From: Azonexus sp.
GTDB taxonomy: Bacteria > Pseudomonadota > Gammaproteobacteria > Burkholderiales > Rhodocyclaceae
Direction of reading: 5' to 3'
Length of the DNA stretch: 59,392 nucleotides
NCBI RefSeq assembly: GCF_023150235.1
Contig: NZ_JAKLLH010000025.1
Coordinates: forward strand, 1 to 59,392
Position 1 is the stretch's first letter. The number at the start of each line of letters is the position of its first letter. Shown here piece by piece: positions 38,600 to 48,026 of this stretch. The notes under the pieces are model-generated. The model was not told the DNA's origin. It ran no database searches and saw only the letters and a list, made by a program, of their open reading frames with translations. The position numbers were made by a program, and so were the translations under genes.

Positions 38600-41041
38600 C
38601 TACAGCCACTCCAGCAATTTACGGAAGAGGATGGCCGGCTCGATCGGTTTGGATACAAAGTCGTTCATCCCCGCGTCGAGGCATCGACGCTGTTCCTCGA
38701 TGAAGACATTGGCCGACAAGGCCAGGATCGGCGTATTGCGACAGAGGCCGCTGCGACGAATTTCTCGAGTAGCCTCCAGGCCGTCCATGACCGGCATCTG
38801 CATATCCATCAGGATCAGGTCGAAAAGCCTGTCCTCGGTCAGGGTCAGGGCTTCCCGCCCATTACCGGCAACGGTCACGATCAGACCGAGATCCTGAAGA
38901 ATGGTGGCGCTGATTTCCTGGTTGATCGGCTCATCCTCGACCAACAGGATACGCTTGCCGGCATGCTGACGCCGCAAGCGCTCCTCCGGGCTATCGCCCG
39001 ATTCGACCGGGGAAAGCTCGCTGGCGGCTCCCGCCGGCCCACGCCGGAGACGGGCGGTAAACCAGAAACAGCTTCCCTTGCCCAACTCGGTTTCAACCCC
39101 TGCTTCTCCTCCCATCAGGAGTGCCAGTTGCCGCGTAATGGCCAAGCCGAGGCCGGTACCGCCAAAGACGCGGGTTGTCGACGAATCGGCCTGCTCGAAG
39201 GCAACGAACAGGCGCGATACGACGTCGGCAGCGATTCCCGGTCCGCTATCCTCGACCTCGAGGCGAACGTAGACCGCCTCGTCGCTTTCTTCGAGAAGGC
39301 GGCAACGCAGACGGATTTGGCCCTGCTCGGTGAATTTCACCGCATTCGAGGCGTAGTTGAGCAAACCCTGCGTAATGCGTGTCGCATCCCCCTCCAGCCC
39401 CTCGGGCAGAGGATCGAGTTCGGCGCGAACCTCCAGCCGTTTCAAATCGGCCAGTTCGCCGATGATGGAACGGACATTGGCGAAAATCTGCGGCAAGCTG
39501 ACCGGTTCGTACTCGATGCTCAGTTTGCCGGCATCGATCTTTGAAAGATCGAGGATGTCGTTGATGATGGTCAGCAGGTGGCGTGCCGAGTGCTCGATCT
39601 TCTCCAGATAAGCCAGCTGCTGACCATCGGGATGTTCACGCCGCAGCAAGTGCAGCATGCCGATGATCCCATTCATCGGCGTCCTGATTTCATGGCTCAT
39701 GTTTGACAGGAATGCGGCTTTCGCCCTGCCGGCAGCGAGCGCGTTTTCCCTCGCCTCCTCCAGTTCCCGCGTGCGCTGCCGAACCATTTCTTCCAGTTCG
39801 CTGTGATAACTGGCCAAGGCGGCCTCTGCCTGTATCTGCTCGGAGATATCGTGGGCAACGGCGATCAGGCATTCCTTGCCATCCAGCCAGAGAACTTCGA
39901 CCGACATCAGGACGGGGACTGCGGCCCCGTCTTTGCGGCAGCACTGCGTACGGTAATTGCTCAGTCGCGAGGCGTGGCCCAGCGCCGCCAGCATTGCCTC
40001 CCGAGCGGCAGGCTCACGCCAGAAACCAAGCTCGATCACGTTGCGCCCAAGCACCTCGCCACGGGAAAAACCGAGAACGCGGGTAAAGGCTTCATTGACC
40101 TCGATGAAACGACCGCTGCTACGCTCGGTAATCACGATGGGGTCCGGCGAGGCACGAAAAATGCTGCCGAGCTTGTCGCCCACCTGCAGCAATTCCCGGT
40201 TGCGCCGCGCAATCGCCTCCGCCATGCGGTCGAGTGCGGTAGCCAACTGACCAAGTTCGTCGCTACTGCGCCAATGACTGCGCGCGGCGTAATCTCCATC
40301 CTCGATCCGCCGCGCCAGTCCCTCGAGCGCCTGCACGCGGCCGATGATCAGGCGATTGATTACCAACCAGACGATACCGAGCAGAAGAAGGTAACCCGCC
40401 ACCCGCATCGCCAGACGTGAACGCCAGGTCTCCAACGCCTGCTGCGTAATCCGGGCAACGGGCAGATGTACGCTCATTACCCCGCGCAATTCTCCGACGC
40501 GGTAGCCAAAGGCGGTATCGTAGGCGTGACCTATGGTTTTGGGTGCTTTTTCCCGTTCACCGTGACATTCCAGGCAGTAACGCTCGATCCAGATCGGTGT
40601 GGCGTACAGGTAATAATCTCCCTGTTCGCCACCGGAAATCAGTTTGGTATATTCAATGGCTTGCGGGTTGCCGCGAAACCAGGTCATCGCTGCCAGTTCG
40701 TCGGCTGCCGCTTGATTCTGCGGGTTGCGCGGCCGGTCGGAAACGTTGTTGAAACGGATGCCGCTATCCGACCAGTTGGGAAACTCCCGCGATATGCGCG
40801 ACATGGCATGGGCGGGAAGAAATCCAAGTGTTCGTTCGCTGAGCTCGATACCGCTCTCGACAAACTGGTGGTGATAGACCCGCCGCACCGACATCAACAA
40901 GCTGCGGATTTCTCGGGCATCGCGCAGCAATTCACTCCGTACATCGTTCTCGATGGCACGGTAACCGGCCCAGCCATCCAGGAGCAAAACAAGCGTCAGT
41001 ATGGCCAGGCAGGCGAGACCGATCTTGAGCTTTAGATTCAT
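38600..41041 (-). CDS. Hybrid sensor histidine kinase with c-type heme motif (DUF3365/Tll0287-like sensor)
   Basis: 813 aa. A membrane helix at ~8-25 and another at ~213-232 bracket a periplasmic domain with VSDRPRNPQNQA, typical of DUF3365/Tll0287-like sensors. It contains CLECH at residues 156-160, a CxxCH covalent heme c motif. HAMP (~235-285), PAS (~295-400) and a coiled coil follow. Then come HisKA (FLSNMSHEIRTPMNG, His ~448), HATPase ([29 protein letters not shown]) and a receiver domain (LVEDEPINQE, LMDMQMPVMDG, phospho-Asp ~744). Likely senses redox state, oxygen or NO at the heme. Target unknown; no separate regulator is adjacent. The final residue of N-box LNYASNAV differs slightly from LINLVNNA in the other kinase. 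Confidence 0.93.
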   Translation of the reverse strand: MNLKLKIGLACLAILTLVLLLDGWAGYRAIENDVRSELLRDAREIRSLLMSVRRVYHHQFVESGIELSERTLGFLPAHAMSRISREFPNWSDSGIRFNNVSDRPRNPQNQAAADELAAMTWFRGNPQAIEYTKLISGGEQGDYYLYATPIWIERYCLECHGEREKAPKTIGHAYDTAFGYRVGELRGVMSVHLPVARITQQALETWRSRLAMRVAGYLLLLGIVWLVINRLIIGRVQALEGLARRIEDGDYAARSHWRSSDELGQLATALDRMAEAIARRNRELLQVGDKLGSIFRASPDPIVITERSSGRFIEVNEAFTRVLGFSRGEVLGRNVIELGFWREPAAREAMLAALGHASRLSNYRTQCCRKDGAAVPVLMSVEVLWLDGKECLIAVAHDISEQIQAEAALASYHSELEEMVRQRTRELEEARENALAAGRAKAAFLSNMSHEIRTPMNGIIGMLHLLRREHPDGQQLAYLEKIEHSARHLLTIINDILDLSKIDAGKLSIEYEPVSLPQIFANVRSIIGELADLKRLEVRAELDPLPEGLEGDATRITQGLLNYASNAVKFTEQGQIRLRCRLLEESDEAVYVRLEVEDSGPGIAADVVSRLFVAFEQADSSTTRVFGGTGLGLAITRQLALLMGGEAGVETELGKGSCFWFTARLRRGPAGAASELSPVESGDSPEERLRRQHAGKRILLVEDEPINQEISATILQDLGLIVTVAGNGREALTLTEDRLFDLILMDMQMPVMDGLEATREIRRSGLCRNTPILALSANVFIEEQRRCLDAGMNDFVSKPIEPAILFRKLLEWL

Positions 41042-41348
41042 CCCGAACCTCCCGGCGTCAGCTGTGGATCAGGCGATTACCCGGCACCATCCCGCATCCA
41101 CAAGAGGCGAACGCAATCCGGAAGCCAAGCCCTCGCCGCCGGAACGGCAAGCAGGAAAAGGAATGCGTGGGTCGGATGGTGAAAAAACAGCGAGGACTTT
41201 CATGATATGGAAAATTCTGGATACCACAGCCTTAATACAACAAATGTAACCCATTTTGCAAAATCAACAACAGGATTTGCAGGTCGCTGCTGCCAGGAGG
41301 ATGCAGATTTTCCGCACTTTTCCAGCGGCTCGGGTTTGGCACCGGTAA
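41042..41348. other. Intergenic region upstream of the heme sensor kinase
   Basis: No gene seen. The stretch around 41195-41280 is AT-rich, fitting a promoter for the kinase (a minus-strand TTGTTG element near 41240 is possible), but no element is convincing. Confidence 0.45.
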
Positions 41349-41385
41349 GAAAAAAGCCGTCTGGCAAGGACCAGACGGCTTTTTC
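41349..41385. terminator. Rho-independent terminator of asd (bidirectional shape)
   Basis: AAAAAAGCCGTCTGG pairs with CCAGACGGCTTTTT across a six-base loop, 24 bases past the asd stop codon. T-runs are on both strands. Confidence 0.88.
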
Positions 41386-41408
41386 AGCCTGTGGTGCGAA
41401 ACGATCGA

Positions 41409-42542
41409 TCAGGCGTCGAGCAGGATGCGCAGCATCCGGCGCAGCGGCTCGGCGGCGCCCCACAGCAATTGGTCGCCGCAGGTGAAGGCGGCCAGGTATT
41501 CCGGACCCATCGCCATCTTGTGCAGACGGCCGACCGGCACGGTCAGCGTGCCGGTGACGGCGGCCGGGGTCAGTTCGCGCTCGGAGATCTCGCGATCGTT
41601 GGGAACGACCTTGGCCCACGGATTGGCCTTGGCCAGCATGTCGGAGATTTCATCCAGCGGCACGTCCTTCTTCAGCTTGATGGTCAGCGCCTGGCTATGG
41701 CAACGCATGGCGCCGATGCGCACGCACAGGCCATCGATGGGAATCGAACCGGCGCTGCGGAAAGCCGGCTTGCCGAGGATCTTGTTGCACTCGGCACCGC
41801 CCTTCCACTCTTCCTTGGACTGGCCGTTTTCGTAAGGCACGTCGATCCACGGAATCAGCGAACCAGCCAGCGGGGTGTTGCGGAAGTTCTTCTTCGGGAA
41901 GGATTCGGAACGGATGGTCTCGGCCACCTTGCGGTCGATATCGAGGATGGCCGAGGCCGGATCGGCCAGCAGGTCCTTGACCGAGTCATGGATGACGCCC
42001 ATCTGCGAGATCAGCTCACGCATGTTCTGCGCACCGGCACCGGAAGCGGCCTGATAGGTCATCGAGGAAGCCCATTCGACCAGATCGTTCTGGAACAGGC
42101 CACCGAGACCCATCAGCATCAGCGAGACGGTACAGTTGCCGCCGATCCAGTTCCTGCCGCCCTTGGCCAGCGAGTCCTTGATCACGTTCATGTTGACCGG
42201 GTCGAGAATGATCACCGCATCATCGGCCATGCGCAGTGAGGAGGCGGCGTCGATCCAGTGACCGTTCCAGCCGTCAGCGCGCAGCTTGGGGAAGACTTCC
42301 TTGGTGTAGTCGCCGCCCTGGCAGGTAATGATGATCTCGCAGGCCTTCAGCGCTTCAATGTTGGAGGCATCCTGCAGCGGCAGCGAGGCTTCCTTGCCGC
42401 CGAACACCGGTGCCTTGCCGCCAGCGGCCGAGGTCGAGAAATAAACCGGATCGATATGGGCGAAATCGCCCTCTTCAACCATACGCTGCATCAGCACGGA
42501 ACCAACCATGCCACGCCAACCAACCAGACCTACTTTTTTCAT
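41409..42542 (-). CDS. asd: Aspartate-semialdehyde dehydrogenase
   Basis: 377 aa. N-terminal NADP loop [18 protein letters not shown]. Catalytic Cys137 in [24 protein letters not shown] and the substrate-binding [16 protein letters not shown] are typical of the proteobacterial clade. Reduces aspartyl phosphate to the semialdehyde, the branch point to lysine (dapA at 57924), threonine and methionine. The ribosome site AAAGGAAACGC is good. It is separated from leuB upstream by a 38-unit heptamer array. Confidence 0.97.
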   Translation of the reverse strand: MKKVGLVGWRGMVGSVLMQRMVEEGDFAHIDPVYFSTSAAGGKAPVFGGKEASLPLQDASNIEALKACEIIITCQGGDYTKEVFPKLRADGWNGHWIDAASSLRMADDAVIILDPVNMNVIKDSLAKGGRNWIGGNCTVSLMLMGLGGLFQNDLVEWASSMTYQAASGAGAQNMRELISQMGVIHDSVKDLLADPASAILDIDRKVAETIRSESFPKKNFRNTPLAGSLIPWIDVPYENGQSKEEWKGGAECNKILGKPAFRSAGSIPIDGLCVRIGAMRCHSQALTIKLKKDVPLDEISDMLAKANPWAKVVPNDREISERELTPAAVTGTLTVPVGRLHKMAMGPEYLAAFTCGDQLLWGAAEPLRRMLRILLDA

Positions 42543-42602
42543 CGCGTTTCCTTTGTTTAGTTGCCTAGGATCAAGGGGCTAGAGCTGCCAGCAAAATCAC
42601 CC

Positions 42603-42870
42603 GATCCTCGATCCTCGATCCTCGATCCTTGATCCTTGATCCTTGATCCTTGATCCTTGATCCTTGATCCTTGATCCTTGATCCTTGATCCTTGATCCTT
42701 GATCCTTGATCCTTGATCCTTGATCCTTGATCCTTGATCCTCCTCGATCCTTGATCCTTGATCCTTGATCCTTGATCCTTGATCCTTGATCCTTGATCCT
42801 TGATCCTTGATCCTTGATCCTTGATCCTTGATCCTTGATCCTTGATCCTTGATCCTTGATCCTCGATCCT
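42603..42870 (-). repeat. 38-unit heptamer tandem array AGGATCA in the leuB-asd gap
   Basis: Counting by eye gives 38 units over 268 bp, almost all AGGATCA in the gene direction. AGGATCG variants occur at both ends, and one unit near 42740 is lengthened by three bases. The array begins one base past the leuB stop codon and ends about 60 bases before the asd ATG. Every unit contains GATC and an AGGA Shine-Dalgarno-like core. Because seven is not a multiple of three, read-through would give a repeating IKDQGSR heptapeptide. Confidence 0.97.
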
Positions 42871-42871
42871 A

Positions 42872-43930
42872 TCAAAGCGCCGCCAGCACGGCATCGCCCA
42901 TTTCGCGGGTGCCGACCTTGTTGGTCCCACGCTCGTAGATGTCGCCGGTACGGTAGCCCTGGGCCAGCACTTTCTTGACCGCATTTTCGACGCGCAGTGC
43001 CTGCTCTTCGAGATTGAAGGTATAACGCAGCATCATCGCGGCAGAGAGGATGGTCGCCAGCGGGTTGGCCACGCCCTTGCCGGCGATGTCCGGTGCCGAA
43101 CCGTGCGACGGTTCATAGAGGCCCTTGTTGTTCTGGTCGAGCGAAGCCGACGGCAGCATGCCGATCGAGCCGGTCAGCATCGAGGCTTCGTCGGACAGGA
43201 TGTCGCCGAACATGTTGCCGGTGACCATCACGTCGAACTGCTTGGGTGCCTTGACCAGCTGCATCGCGGCGTTGTCGACCAGCATGTGGCTGAGCTCGAC
43301 GTCGGGGTAATCCTTGCTCACCTCGATCATCACGTCACGCCACAGCTGGGTGCATTCGAGCACGTTCATCTTGTCGACCGAGCACAGCTTCTTGTTGCGC
43401 TTCTGCGCCGCCTGGAAGGAGACGTGGGCAATGCGGCGAATCTCGGATTCGCTGTACACCATGGTGTTGAAGCCGACGCGCTCGCCGTTTTCTTCACGCA
43501 CGCCGCGCGGCTGGCCGAAGTAGATGTCGCCGGTCAGTTCGCGGACGATCAGGATGTCGAGGCCAGCCACCACTTCCGGCTTCAGCGTCGAGGCATTGGC
43601 CAGTTCCGGGTAAAGGATCGCCGGACGCAGGTTGGCGAACAGGTTGAGATCCTTGCGGATGCCGAGCAGACCGCGCTCCGGACGCTGTTCGCGCGGCAGG
43701 CTGTCCCACTGCGGGCCACCGACGGCACCAAGCAGAATCGCATCGGCTTCGCGTGCCAGCTTCCGGGTCGCTTCCGGATAGGGGTTGCCGATGGCGTCCA
43801 CTGCGCCGCCGCCAAGCAGCGCTTCTTCCATCTCGAACTTGAGATCGAGGGCGTTGAGCACACGCACTGCCTCGGCAGTGATCTCAGGACCGATGCCGTC
43901 ACCCGGCAAAACAAGTATTTTTTTTGTCAT
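42872..43930 (-). CDS. leuB: 3-isopropylmalate dehydrogenase
   Basis: 352 aa. Opens [18 protein letters not shown]. The substrate loop [17 protein letters not shown], the catalytic [33 protein letters not shown] region and the NAD-specific [16 protein letters not shown] are present. Oxidative decarboxylation step in leucine synthesis. The ATG overlaps the stop of the small membrane-protein gene (four bases), and the heptamer array starts one base after the TGA. Confidence 0.97.
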   Translation of the reverse strand: MTKKILVLPGDGIGPEITAEAVRVLNALDLKFEMEEALLGGGAVDAIGNPYPEATRKLAREADAILLGAVGGPQWDSLPREQRPERGLLGIRKDLNLFANLRPAILYPELANASTLKPEVVAGLDILIVRELTGDIYFGQPRGVREENGERVGFNTMVYSESEIRRIAHVSFQAAQKRNKKLCSVDKMNVLECTQLWRDVMIEVSKDYPDVELSHMLVDNAAMQLVKAPKQFDVMVTGNMFGDILSDEASMLTGSIGMLPSASLDQNNKGLYEPSHGSAPDIAGKGVANPLATILSAAMMLRYTFNLEEQALRVENAVKKVLAQGYRTGDIYERGTNKVGTREMGDAVLAAL

Positions 43931-44241
43931 TGAATATCTACCTCAACCTTCATTGGGTCTTTTTGATCACTTGCAATCAGCAATGCTACTAATTTTGTTT
44001 TCGATACTTCAAACCATAAAAAAGTACATGCAAGGATAGCAAGATGTGACAACAGCAAAAAACACATGACCAATCCAGAGAGCGAAAAGATATTCTCTCC
44101 AGCAGTGCCATCAAATATTTTCAGCAGCTTTGCAATATTTTCCGATGTGAAAAAAAATATCGAAAAAATTATCAAAATCGCACCACTAGCTAAAAACGAG
44201 AGGAACCAAAGAAGCCCTTGCTTTGATAACAATTGAGTCAC
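43927..44241 (-). CDS. AT-rich small membrane protein inserted between leuD and leuB
   Basis: About 104 aa if it starts at the GTG at 44241, eight bases after leuD. A longer frame would run into leuD. No good ribosome site is seen. Two strong hydrophobic segments: [19 protein letters not shown] and the later [21 protein letters not shown], separated by ~35 residues, with a polar C-terminal tail ([15 protein letters not shown]). Family not recognised. Base composition is visibly more AT-rich than leuD and leuB, a sign of separate origin, yet the stop overlaps the leuB ATG as if built into the operon. Confidence 0.6.
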   Translation of the reverse strand: MTQLLSKQGLLWFLSFLASGAILIIFSIFFFTSENIAKLLKIFDGTAGENIFSLSGLVMCFLLLSHLAILACTFLWFEVSKTKLVALLIASDQKDPMKVEVDIQ

Positions 44242-44248
44242 AAAACAA

Positions 44249-44890
44249 TTACTGTGCGAACAACCAAGGTTGCTCAAGCCGGCGCTTTTCTTCAAACGCC
44301 TTGATTTTTTCGGCGTGGCGCAGGGTCAGACCGATATCATCCCAGCCGTTGAGCAGGCACTCCTTGCGGAATGCGTCGACTTCGAACGACAAGATCTTGC
44401 CATCAGGCCGGGTAACGGTCTGGGCCGCCAGGTCGACGACCAATTGATAGCCTGGAGTCGCCAGCACTTGCTGGAACAAGGCCTCGATCTCGGCAGCCGG
44501 CAACACGATCGGCAGGATGCCGTTCTTGAAGCAGTTATTGAAGAAGATGTCAGCGTAGGACTCGGCGAGAATGACTTTAAAACCATAGTCAAGCAGCGCC
44601 CACGGGGCATGTTCGCGCGAGCTGCCACAGCCGAAGTTGGCGCGCGTCAGCAGGACCTGAGCACCAGAATAGCGGGCCTGGTTGAGCACGAAATCCGGAT
44701 TCCTCGGGCGCTGCGAGCAATCCTGGCTCGGCTCGCCGACATCGAGATAACGCCATTCGTCGAAGGCGTTCGGGCCGAAGCCGGAACGCTTGATCGACTT
44801 CAGGAATTGCTTGGGGATGATCGCATCGGTGTCGACATTGTTGCGGTCGAGCGGCGCGACCAGTCCGTCGAGACGTTCAAACTTGTCCAT
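44249..44890 (-). CDS. leuD: 3-isopropylmalate dehydratase small subunit
   Basis: 213 aa. [27 protein letters not shown] opens the protein, and [20 protein letters not shown] is the aconitase swivel-domain signature. Pairs with LeuC to isomerise 2- to 3-isopropylmalate. Separated from leuC by a 43-aa lipoprotein gene. Confidence 0.97.
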   Translation of the reverse strand: MDKFERLDGLVAPLDRNNVDTDAIIPKQFLKSIKRSGFGPNAFDEWRYLDVGEPSQDCSQRPRNPDFVLNQARYSGAQVLLTRANFGCGSSREHAPWALLDYGFKVILAESYADIFFNNCFKNGILPIVLPAAEIEALFQQVLATPGYQLVVDLAAQTVTRPDGKILSFEVDAFRKECLLNGWDDIGLTLRHAEKIKAFEEKRRLEQPWLFAQ

Positions 44891-44898
44891 GGGCTTCC

Positions 44899-45030
44899 TT
44901 ACTTCGTTGCGCGCTGGATGGCCTCGCCACCCTTTTCAATATCCTTGCCGATTCCCTGGATCGTATTGCAGGCCGCCAACGAGAACAGGCCTGCTACGGT
45001 CAACACGGCAAAAAGCACTTTTTTCATCAT
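44899..45030 (-). CDS. Entericidin-like small lipoprotein
   Basis: 43 aa: [14 protein letters not shown] then lipobox FSLAAC at Cys21, followed by [18 protein letters not shown], which matches the entericidin A/B (EcnAB) family of tiny membrane lipoproteins. It lies four bases after leuC and eight before leuD. The ATG at 45027 is an alternative start. Its place in a leucine operon is known from other betaproteobacteria in my recollection, but its role there is unexplained. Confidence 0.85.
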   Translation of the reverse strand: MMKKVLFAVLTVAGLFSLAACNTIQGIGKDIEKGGEAIQRATK

Positions 45031-45034
45031 CGCC

Positions 45035-46441
45035 TCAGGCCCGCTGGCGCACGTCGGCAAAATGGCCGGCAATCGCTGCCGCCGCCGCCATCGCCGGACT
45101 CACCAGGTGGGTCCGACCGCCGGGGCCCTGACGCCCTTCGAAATTGCGGTTAGAGGTCGAGGCACAACGCTCGCCCGGCTCCAGCCGGTCGGCGTTCATC
45201 GCCAGACACATCGAACAGCCTGGCTCGCGCCATTCGAAACCGGCCGCCAGGAAAACCTGATCCAGCCCTTCCTCTTCAGCCTGACGCTTGACCAGTCCCG
45301 AGCCCGGCACCGCCAGCGCCAGCTTGACGTTGGCGGCGACTTTCTTGCCCTTGATCACGGCAGCCGCCTCACGCAGATCCTCGATCCGGGAATTGGTGCA
45401 CGAACCGATGAATACCTTGTCGATCGAGATTTCGGTGATCGGCGTATTGGCTTGCAGGCCCATGTACTGCAGGGCGCGCTCCATCCCCTCGCGCTTGACC
45501 GGATCGGCTTCCTGCGCCGGATCGGGAACCCGGCCATCGACAGCGACGACCATTTCGGGGGAAGTACCCCAGGTCACTTGCGGACGGATATCCGCCGCGT
45601 TGAGGGTAAGCACCTTGTCGAATTCGGCGGCGGTATCGGAATGCAGCGTGCGCCAGTAGGCAACCGCCTTGTCCCAAGCTTCGCCACTCGGCGAAAACGG
45701 ACGACCGCGCAGGTAGTCAATCGTTTTATCATCGACGGCAACGAACCCCATCCGGGCACCGGCTTCAATCGCCATGTTGCACAGGGTCATCCGCCCTTCC
45801 ATCGACAGGCTGCGGATCGCATTGCCGGCGAATTCGATGGCATAGCCCGTACCGCCGGCAGTGCCGATCTTGCCGATCACGGCCAGCGCGACATCCTTGC
45901 CGGTAACCCCCGGGCCAAGGTCGCCATTGACCAGCACCAGCATGCTCTTCGACTTTTTCTGCACCAGGCACTGGGTCGCCATCACATGCTCGACTTCGGA
46001 GGTGCCGATGCCGTGCGCCATGCAGGCGAAGGCACCATGCGTCGAGGTATGCGAATCACCGCACACCACGGTCATCCCGGGCAGGGTGGCGCCGTTTTCC
46101 GGCCCGACGACATGGAGAATACCCATGCGCGGATCCTTGAACGGGAAATAGGCCAGCGCGCCGACTTCGCGGACATTGGCGTCGAGGGTCTCGACCTGCA
46201 AGCGCGAAACCGGATCCTTGATCCCTTCGTCCCAATGATCGGTCGGTGTGTTGTGATCCGGCGTGGAGACGATGGAAGACGGGCGCCAGGGTTTGCGACC
46301 GGCCAGCTTCAAGCCCTCGAAGGCCTGCGGGCTGGTCACTTCGTGCACCAGATGACGGTCAATATAGATCAGGGCCGTGCCATCCGCCTCCCGATGGACA
46401 ACGTGGCTTTCCCAGAGCTTGTCGTAAAGTGTTTGCGCCAT
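45035..46441 (-). CDS. leuC: 3-isopropylmalate dehydratase large subunit
   Basis: 468 aa from the ATG at 46441 ([15 protein letters not shown]). Fe-S ligands sit in [15 protein letters not shown] and in [11 protein letters not shown] (CxxC). [20 protein letters not shown] is the typical aconitase motif. Catalytic subunit working with LeuD. Lies 33 bases after the MFS gene on the same strand, so part of its transcription may come from there. Confidence 0.97.
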   Translation of the reverse strand: MAQTLYDKLWESHVVHREADGTALIYIDRHLVHEVTSPQAFEGLKLAGRKPWRPSSIVSTPDHNTPTDHWDEGIKDPVSRLQVETLDANVREVGALAYFPFKDPRMGILHVVGPENGATLPGMTVVCGDSHTSTHGAFACMAHGIGTSEVEHVMATQCLVQKKSKSMLVLVNGDLGPGVTGKDVALAVIGKIGTAGGTGYAIEFAGNAIRSLSMEGRMTLCNMAIEAGARMGFVAVDDKTIDYLRGRPFSPSGEAWDKAVAYWRTLHSDTAAEFDKVLTLNAADIRPQVTWGTSPEMVVAVDGRVPDPAQEADPVKREGMERALQYMGLQANTPITEISIDKVFIGSCTNSRIEDLREAAAVIKGKKVAANVKLALAVPGSGLVKRQAEEEGLDQVFLAAGFEWREPGCSMCLAMNADRLEPGERCASTSNRNFEGRQGPGGRTHLVSPAMAAAAAIAGHFADVRQRA

Positions 46442-46474
46442 GGAAATCAATACAAGGGGCTGTAAAGCGTTCGA

Positions 46475-47662
46475 TTATTGCACAGGATCTGCGCTTTTTT
46501 GCCTTTTTGCCGCGTCGACCGTGATCTCCGCCGGCACACCGTGCGCAATCAGCGCATATCCCGCCAACGCCGCCAGTGCCGCCAGCGAAAAAGTCCAGCC
46601 CGCCCCCCAGGCCGACCAGGTATAACCACTGATCAGCGCCCCGAGCAGCCCACCCGCCCCGAACGACAGACTCGAATACAAAGCCTGCCCGCGCGCCTGG
46701 GCACTACCGGGAAACCAGAGGTTGATCGCGGTGATCGCTGCGGCATGGTAGGCACCGAAGGTCAGACCGTGGAGCAGTTGAACGACTACCGCCAGGGCCA
46801 GGGAATCCATGCCCCAGCCCATCAACAAGAAGCGCAGGACCGCCGCGGCAAAAGCCACCCGCAGGATCGTCCGCAACGAATAGCGCCGTCCGAGCCGCGC
46901 CATGGCCATGAATACCGCGATTTCAGCCAGCACCCCGAGCGACCAGAGCACCCCGGTTGCGCTGCGGTCGTAACCATGCTCGGCCAGGTGAATCGAGAAA
47001 AATACGTAAAATGGGCCATGTGCCACCGACATCGCGAAACACGCCGCCAGCAGAAAGCGGACACGCGGCTGCCGCAATATCTCGCCAACCGCTACCGGCG
47101 CCCGCCCCCCCGGCAGGCTACCGACCTCGGGCAAACCTAGTGCGCAAACGAGGATGCCCAGCAGGATCGCGGCACACACCCAGAGCACCCCGGATGCCGG
47201 AACATGGTCGAGCAGCGCACCGGTAGCCAGGACGGCGACGATGAAACCGATCGAACCCCAAAGCCGGATCCGGCTGTAGCGCCCGCGCTCCTCGCGCAGA
47301 TGATCGAAGGTCAGGGACTCGACCAGAGGCAGGGCGGCACTCCAGAAGAAGGCCAACACCGCCATCGCGACCAGCATCAGGGGCAGTCGCTGCCACCAGA
47401 AAAAACTGATGAAGCCCAGCCCGCTGGCCAAGGCCGCCAGCCGGATGATCGGCACCTGGCTACCGTAGCGATCGGCCAGCCAGCCCCAGACGTAGGGACC
47501 GAGCAGCCGCATCAACTGCATCTGCGACATCAGCAGGCCGATGTCCCAGGCAGAAAACTCGATCGATTGGAGATAAAGCCCGAAGAAGGGTGAAAAGGCA
47601 CCGAGAAATGCGAAATAGAAAAAATAGTATCCCGACAGGCGCCAGTAGGGGAGAGCGTGCAT
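46475..47662 (-). CDS. MFS transporter, PPP/HcaT-like family
   Basis: 395 aa with twelve hydrophobic segments. MHALPYWRLSGYYFFYFAFLG-type opening, WGWLADRYGSQVPIIR after helix 2 and GLTFGAYHAAAI in the second half resemble the phenylpropionate permease (PPP, MFS_1-like) group. Substrate cannot be told. Located upstream of leuC on the same strand but without any pathway link. Confidence 0.85.
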   Translation of the reverse strand: MHALPYWRLSGYYFFYFAFLGAFSPFFGLYLQSIEFSAWDIGLLMSQMQLMRLLGPYVWGWLADRYGSQVPIIRLAALASGLGFISFFWWQRLPLMLVAMAVLAFFWSAALPLVESLTFDHLREERGRYSRIRLWGSIGFIVAVLATGALLDHVPASGVLWVCAAILLGILVCALGLPEVGSLPGGRAPVAVGEILRQPRVRFLLAACFAMSVAHGPFYVFFSIHLAEHGYDRSATGVLWSLGVLAEIAVFMAMARLGRRYSLRTILRVAFAAAVLRFLLMGWGMDSLALAVVVQLLHGLTFGAYHAAAITAINLWFPGSAQARGQALYSSLSFGAGGLLGALISGYTWSAWGAGWTFSLAALAALAGYALIAHGVPAEITVDAAKRQKSADPVQ

Positions 47663-47699
47663 CCGGGCATTTTACCGGACGCACGCCAAGCGCAGGCGA

Positions 47700-47969
47700 T
47701 CAGGCCAAGGAGACCGCCTGCTGGCCGGCACGATAGGCCAGCAACAGGTGATACAACTCGTCCTTGAGCTTGAGCCGCTGCTTCTTCATGTCTTCCAGCG
47801 TGAAATCGGAAACCGGCATGTCGTGTTCTTCGAGATCCTCGACCTTGCCGGTCAGCCGGTTATAAGAAGCATAAAGGCGGGAAAAACGCGCATTGCCCGC
47901 CTTCAGGGCATCGATGGCATCGGCCATCTCGGGAAATTCCTGGTGCAGCTCGTGATGCTCAACTTGCAT
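47700..47969 (-). CDS. YdcH-family (DUF465) small protein
   Basis: 89 aa from MQVEHHELHQEFPEM, with GGGAGAA-type ribosome site before it. Helical hairpin with FSRLYASYNRLTGKVEDLEE and the terminal half DFTLEDMKKQRLKLKDELYHLL, as in the YdcH/DUF465 family. Likely an all-helical cytoplasmic protein of unknown role. Sits between aroC and the MFS gene on the same strand. Confidence 0.85.
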   Translation of the reverse strand: MQVEHHELHQEFPEMADAIDALKAGNARFSRLYASYNRLTGKVEDLEEHDMPVSDFTLEDMKKQRLKLKDELYHLLLAYRAGQQAVSLA

Positions 47970-48026
47970 GGTGTGTTCTCCCTGGAACGACTGAACAAAG
48001 CCTGAATTCACTCACTGCGGCCGATT

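Noticed and set aside
42603-42870. CRISPR-like direct repeat array
   Set aside because: Units are 7 bp with no spacers and no cas genes nearby; it is a simple tandem heptamer array.
42571-42984. A protein of repeating IKDQGSR on the minus strand
   Set aside because: It arises only because the heptamer array has no stops. Its upstream part is the leuB coding region in another frame.
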